Of a DNA stretch of 64,000 nucleotides, positions 59,958 to 64,000 are shown piece by piece (within the stretch, counting starts at the first letter, position 1; each line of letters opens with the position of its first letter). This DNA is from Terebella lapidaria (Eukaryota > Annelida > Polychaeta > Terebellida > Terebellidae): positions 3,770,181 through 3,834,180 of the forward strand of contig OX424570.1 in the NCBI GenBank assembly GCA_949152475.1. The letters run 5' to 3'. Both the position numbers and the translations under genes were made by a program. The notes under the pieces are model-generated. The model made no database searches. It saw only the letters and a list, made by a program, of their open reading frames with translations, and was not told where the DNA came from.

Positions 59958-60213
59958 CCAGATGCTCAGTTCGTATGTGGGCTGACTTGGGCTCACCAAT
60001 GCAGTCGGTTTAGGCGCGGGCTCGATCCCAGGCCTCGGCAGTATGTGAGGTGGTATGTGGTCGCCAAACCGGGCAAGTGGGTTTTCACCAGGTTCTCTGT
60101 TTCTTTTCCCACGGTAACGACCACCCTTACGCCAAGATCCGAGCCAACAAGAGATGTTAATATAAGCTGATGCTTTTTCATCAATTGTTGTGAAATAAAT
60201 GATGTTTGAAAAA
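59958..60213 (+). mobile_element. tRNA-derived SINE with 13-bp target duplication
   Basis: AAACGCCAGATGC occurs at 59945-59957 and again at 60214-60226, an exact 13-bp target-site duplication. The element begins with a tRNA-like head carrying a B-box-type GGCTCGATCCC. A body follows with GGGTTTTCACCAGGTTCTCT and GCCAAGATCCGAGCCAAC, and it ends in GATGTTTGAAAAAA. It lies between the two HtrL-like genes. A minus-strand frame crossing it is incidental. Confidence 0.75.
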
Positions 60214-60468
60214 AAACGCCAGATGCATGCATAACATATCCGTTTTGTCAAATATCGATTGAAATCTTTCATTCAACTGCTGCATTCAAGGTATCATATG
60301 CTAGGTATGATGTTCTCTTGGGCTAGCTGATTAAGCACAATAAAACATCGATCCTGGCATACTCGCTCAACAATTGTGGGTACAGTAAAACATAACACAG
60401 TTATGTGTTGTAGACGAGGTAATTACCGATACATTGCGGGCAGGGGTGACATTCAGGGTAAACACAAT

Positions 60469-60608
60469 ATTGCAGTTTACGTACTGGGGTATCAAGTTTG
60501 TTGTGGACCAGATTAGAATTTCATTTATCAATAAGTTAGTGATAGCTACCACTATCTTGCAGTTAACGTAGTGGGGTAGCAAATTTGTTGGAGACCAGAT
60601 TTGAATCA
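60469..60608. repeat. Direct repeat of about 53 bp, 87-bp spacing
   Basis: TTGCAGTTTACGTACTGGGG with TTTGTTGTGGACCAGATT (60469-60523) recurs as TTGCAGTTAACGTAGTGGGG with TTTGTTGGAGACCAGATT (60556-60608). It lies upstream of the plus-strand HtrL-like gene. Confidence 0.6.
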
Positions 60609-60873
60609 TGTATGCATAGCTGAGTCAATGTTCTGGTCATCTTACGTTTACGTACTGACCAGCGCTGATAACCCTTCAATGAATATTGATTGATTCTAGC
60701 CAGGCATGATCAACTCATTGACATTTAAATTATCCGTATGTACATGAGACAAGACTACGGACAGACGTGCCCCATTTAACGATCTATATTTATAATCACA
60801 GCAGCATATGTCTCATTGACTAGTACAACGTCTATATGACTAAGTTGCTTTGTTCACGTAACTGTTTCCGTTC

Positions 60874-60880
60874 TATATAG
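60874..60880 (+). promoter_or_regulatory. TATA-like box before HtrL-like gene 2
   Basis: TATATAG lies 24 bases before the ATG at 60904. If used, the leader would be very short, so this is tentative. Confidence 0.25.
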
Positions 60881-60903
60881 ACTATTACCAGTATATCGTC
60901 ATT

Positions 60904-62519
60904 ATGTTGAACATCTTACAAATTGCAACTCGACCAAAGTTATGGATACTCCTGATTGGCGGGCTCATCATTCTGTTGCTTACACGATCAAACAACATGG
61001 TATTGATTGATTTTTTATGAATACATTTTTAAATGAAATAACATTGGAACTTGTAGATCTATGGTGGCTAATGAAGGACATAACGTTTTTTTTTTCTCAA
61101 AAACTCTGCTCACTCCTTGGTTGAAAGATGAATTCGCAGAGAAAACATTGTAGGAAAGTATGAATGGCAAATACATAGTGAACATGTGGAATTAGTCGTT
61201 AAAATTGAAAAATTGCTTTGCGGCAGTTTTCACAGATGACTTCTTGAGTGGATTGGATATATATACAAAACAGTGTCCAGAAATCGGCATTGGATGAAAT
61301 TCATGCAACAAATAGTTTATAATGTTTACAGAACATCGAGAAAACCCGAAAATTGAGCTTTATAGCAATTTTCGATGCTTCAAGTTTTGATTTTTTAAAT
61401 CTTTTTATTTAGTAATTTCCATTCATTTTTTTTTTTAAGATTTCAGACTCGATTCTTGCAATTCGGGGATATGCTGATCGACTGTCAAAAGACCCAAATC
61501 ATACATCTTTTGAAAGATCAGAAGACGTGCGACAACCGCCAACATCGCCAGCCTTGAACGACGCTGATCGGTGGTCAACAGACTCAAACACAACAACAAA
61601 ACCCGAACATGGGGATCATTTCAACAGGGTTAGCAAACAAATCAACAAGAATGCAACAATCTTGAGAAATAAAAGTAGATGTCGTGAATCTGTCGAGGAA
61701 ATTACGGTTGTGACGTCATTCTTCCACATCGGCGAGAGCTTCCCGAAAGGCCGGTTTTCAAGAAACTCTAGTGTGTATTTGTCTTGGATGAAGGCCTTCC
61801 GCTTGGTACGTAACCCTGTAGTGGCTTACTTCAACCGTCGGGAAGAAGGCGAAAACTTCCGGGAGCTCCGGGATCCCCTGGGAGACAACAATACTAAGGT
61901 TGTATACTTGAGAAAGAAATCCACGTGGGCATTTCAACTTGCTGAGCGGGCTTTAAAGCATGTGGGGAATAATTCTGCGTCTAGAAAAGGGAAAGCTTAT
62001 ATGAAAATACAATATGCTGCTGCTCAGCATGTTAAATATGAAGTTCTCAACCGCACCGCCATAGAGAATCCGTACTGTACCGAGTACATCATGTGGCTCG
62101 ATATCGGATTCTTCCTGAATCTCGCCCATAGAGAAGACTACCAGCCTTTTCGTCTGTGGCTGCCTCCAAACTTTAATCACTCAAACGTGGCTTACAATGG
62201 CATCAGGCCTCGAGAGCCCGAGCGATCACCCGCCGATATTGTCCAGCGTGGTGGCTGCTGGGTAAGTGGTGGGGCTGTTTTAGCAACCATGTACGTCATG
62301 CAGGCGTGGAGTACAGCCTACATGGAGTACACTGAACACCTATTGGAGAAGCTTGGTAGCTTTAGGACAGACCAGGCGACTGTTTATAGCATGGTGAACG
62401 CGAACTGGAGTGACATCCGTATTGACGCTTATAGTGGTAGGACTGGGGAGGGCGACGGTTGGAGATACCTCGGATACCTCTGTAAGAAATCTGGAATCGA
62501 ACGCTTTGGGAAAGTCTAA
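60904..62519 (+). CDS. HtrL/YibB-family protein 2, type II membrane form
   Basis: Exon 1 (60904-60999, 32 codons) encodes a signal anchor, KLWILLIGGLIILLLTRS (residues 12-29). A GTATTG donor and an acceptor after a long T-run plus AAG give exon 2 at 61440-62519, phase 0, for a total of 391 aa, the same length as protein 1. The more obvious TTTCAG seven bases later (61446) would break the frame, so the AAG site is preferred. The stem runs to about residue 118. The domain then includes EITVVTSFFHIGESFPKG, SVYLSWMKAF, STWAFQLAER, YIMWLDIGFF (251-255 is WLDIG), GGCWVSGGAVLA (303-314), RTDQATVYSM and YLGYLCKKSG. Role as for protein 1: putative lumenal glycosyltransferase-like enzyme. The shared architecture and head-to-head placement indicate an inverted duplication. 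Confidence 0.85.
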
Positions 62520-62588
62520 ACTGTTTGAGATAACACAAGTATAAATACAGACATGTTAGTATATGTTTGCATGAACGTGCATCCTTTA

Positions 62589-62915
62589 TAACGCTCTAAT
62601 ACAGCGTAATTACGCTATAATTTACAGCATAATAACGCTCTAATTTACAGCGTAATTATGCTCTAATACAGCGTTAAAACGCTCTAATACAGCGTATTGA
62701 TGCTGTAAATTAGAGCGTAATTATGCTGTGAATTAGAGCATTATAACGCTCTATTACAGTTCATAGCGTGATTATGCTTTAATATACAGTGTAATTACGC
62801 TCTAATTACAGCTTTATAACGCTGTAATTTTGAACGTAATAACGCTGTAATTTATTGCGTAATTACGCTTTAATTTACAGTGTAATTACGCTCTAATTAC
62901 AGGGTTTTTATGCTG
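62589..62915. repeat. Short-period array of AGCGTAATTACGCT-type palindromes
   Basis: Roughly 330 bases alternate between CTAATACAGCGT, AATTACGCT, TTTACAGC and AACGCTCTAAT variants. A perfect 14-bp palindrome AGCGTAATTACGCT lies at 62603-62616, and degenerate forms (GTGTAATTACGCT, GCGTAATTATGCT) recur through the array. At least six TAATTA cores are present. Both orientations of the unit occur, so strands can fold back. It lies between the HtrL-like gene and a LINE relic. Confidence 0.8.
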
Positions 62916-62925
62916 TATAATATTT

Positions 62926-63775
62926 AGGAGTCGTGTATAAATATTTATACCGATATAAATATTTAGGGGTCGTGTTGGATGAATATCTTAAGTATGATAT
63001 GTGTAGTAAGTTATTATCAGATGCAGCTGGGCGAGCTCTAGGGGGTGTGATATCGGAATTTAAGGATTTGAAAGGGGCTGGTTTCAAAACATTTAGCAAA
63101 ATGTATGAATGTGGGGTGACAAGCGTGAGTGACTATGGGGATGAGGTGTGGGGGTATAAAGACTTTTCTTGTACAAACCAAGTACAGTACCGTGCTATGA
63201 GATATTTTCTTGGTGTTCACAGATATGCAGCAATTTCTGGTATGGAAGGTGATATTGTGTTCTAGATACATAAGATTAATTAAAATTTGTCAGTATTGGA
63301 ATAGACTGGTATCGATGGATAATTCCCGTTTAACAAAGTTTTATTTGATATTGATTGGGAACATTGCAAAAATAACTGGTCTAGTGAGATTAAGCACATT
63401 TTTAGCGATATTGATCTTTGTGGTGTGTTTGAAAGTAAATCTTTTTGTAATTTGGATTGTGTTAAATATAGACCCAACGGGATGATGCAAAACGTTTGGG
63501 AAACTGCAGTAAAGGAAAAACCAAAACTCAGAACGTATATATTGTATAAAAATATAATTGAAACTGAACCTTATGTATCCGATTACATGTCGAGAAAGAG
63601 TAGGTCAATTTTAGCACAGTTCAGACTGGGCATTTTACTATTACATGTTGAAACTGGACGATTTAGTAACACTTCTTTGGAAGATAGAACATGTAGCATT
63701 TGTAATTCAAGCAACATTGAAGATGAAGTACATTTCCTGATGGCTTGCCCTAAATATTGTACATTTCGAAAATAA
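62926..63775 (+). mobile_element. LINE reverse-transcriptase C-terminal relic with frameshifts
   Basis: In order but in three frames: YKYLGVVLDEYLKYD, RALGGVISEFKDLKGAGFKT, YGDEVWGYKDFSCTNQVQYR, AMRYFLGVHRYAAISGMEGD; then (shift near 63255) YWNRLVSMDNSRLTKF; then (shift before 63490) VWETAVKEKPKLRTYI, GILLLHVETGRF and a zinc-knuckle-like CSIC, then EDEVHFLMACPKY. It is homologous to 56093-57018. The 5' end is a small duplication of a TATTTAGGRGTCGTG word. It is inactive. Confidence 0.75.
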
Positions 63776-64000
63776 CTTTTTGATAAAGTATCAGATAATA
63801 ATGTAATTTTTCTTGACTGTAATACGGTTGAACAATTTTCCTTTTTAAATTCAGTGTGTCAAAAGCAAATTGCTGTGTAATTGAGTAAAGCATGGGAATT
63901 CCGCCAGTCTGTCACATATAGCTGTAACAAAAAGCATTAGTAGTGACTTATAAGCCCTGTGAGGCTGGATACATCTGATTATGTGTGTGCGTTATAATTA
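63776..64000. other. Flank of LINE relic, no gene seen
   Basis: AT-rich sequence following the LINE stop; it may include LINE 3' end and flank. Nothing else is recognisable before the window edge. Confidence 0.4.

Noticed and set aside
61440..61450. TTTCAG at 61441-61446 as acceptor of HtrL-like gene 2
   Set aside because: It would put exon 2 out of frame with exon 1. The AAG seven bases earlier keeps phase 0 and an open frame.

Overview
The window looks like animal nuclear DNA: AT-rich, with spliced genes (GT-AG introns, AATAAA signals), LINE, SINE and MITE remnants and many tandem duplications. Repeat character (decayed LINE 3' ends of a type I associate with molluscs and other lophotrochozoans, frequent TACATGTA-like words) suggests a mollusc or other lophotrochozoan. 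That is inference from style; no marker gene fixes the taxon.

Layout. (1) 1-6100: relics of a tandem duplication (modules X and Y, three rounds) lying 3' of a minus-strand single-exon gene for an EGF + fibronectin III + transmembrane protein (6109-6972). A GC-rich, frameshifted coding-like relic (7811-8335) lies upstream of it. (2) 9000-38940: a plus-strand tandem cluster of CD20-like/MS4A four-span membrane protein genes. Four copies look intact (A 10127-11656, B 14795-16357, D 24166-25728, E 29522-31071), all with five exons and about 229-230 aa. Two are 5'-truncated: C (19576-21027) lacks the start half of exon 1, and F (34744-35345) has only exons 3-5. Each full copy has its own roughly 0.5 kb upstream module with a TATA box. 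The spacers carry a 173-bp foldback MITE and an antisense LINE fragment. A 7.7-kb block holding A and B recurs almost unchanged as C and D. A separate 4.2-kb block running from exon 3 of E was duplicated to make F. (3) 38940-53600: no convincing gene, but a much older, degenerate tandem array plus a hAT MITE with an 8-bp target duplication, a long near-perfect palindrome and a repeat rich in AGGTCA half-sites. (4) 53657-55476: five near-identical 364-bp tandem units, each holding two exon-like reading frames joined in phase by a GT-AG intron. (5) 56093-57018 and 62926-63775: LINE reverse-transcriptase C-terminal remnants. (6) 58368-62519: two divergent two-exon genes of the HtrL/YibB family, each 391 aa with a signal-anchor exon, separated by a SINE with a 13-bp target duplication. 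(7) 62590-62915: a short-period array built on a 14-bp palindrome.

Functionally, the intact genes encode membrane or secretory-pathway proteins. The MS4A-like cluster is the main system: a locally expanding, promoter-bearing gene array with birth-and-death intermediates preserved side by side. Exon boundaries were inferred by eye from splice consensus, phase and comparison among paralogues; no expression data were available.
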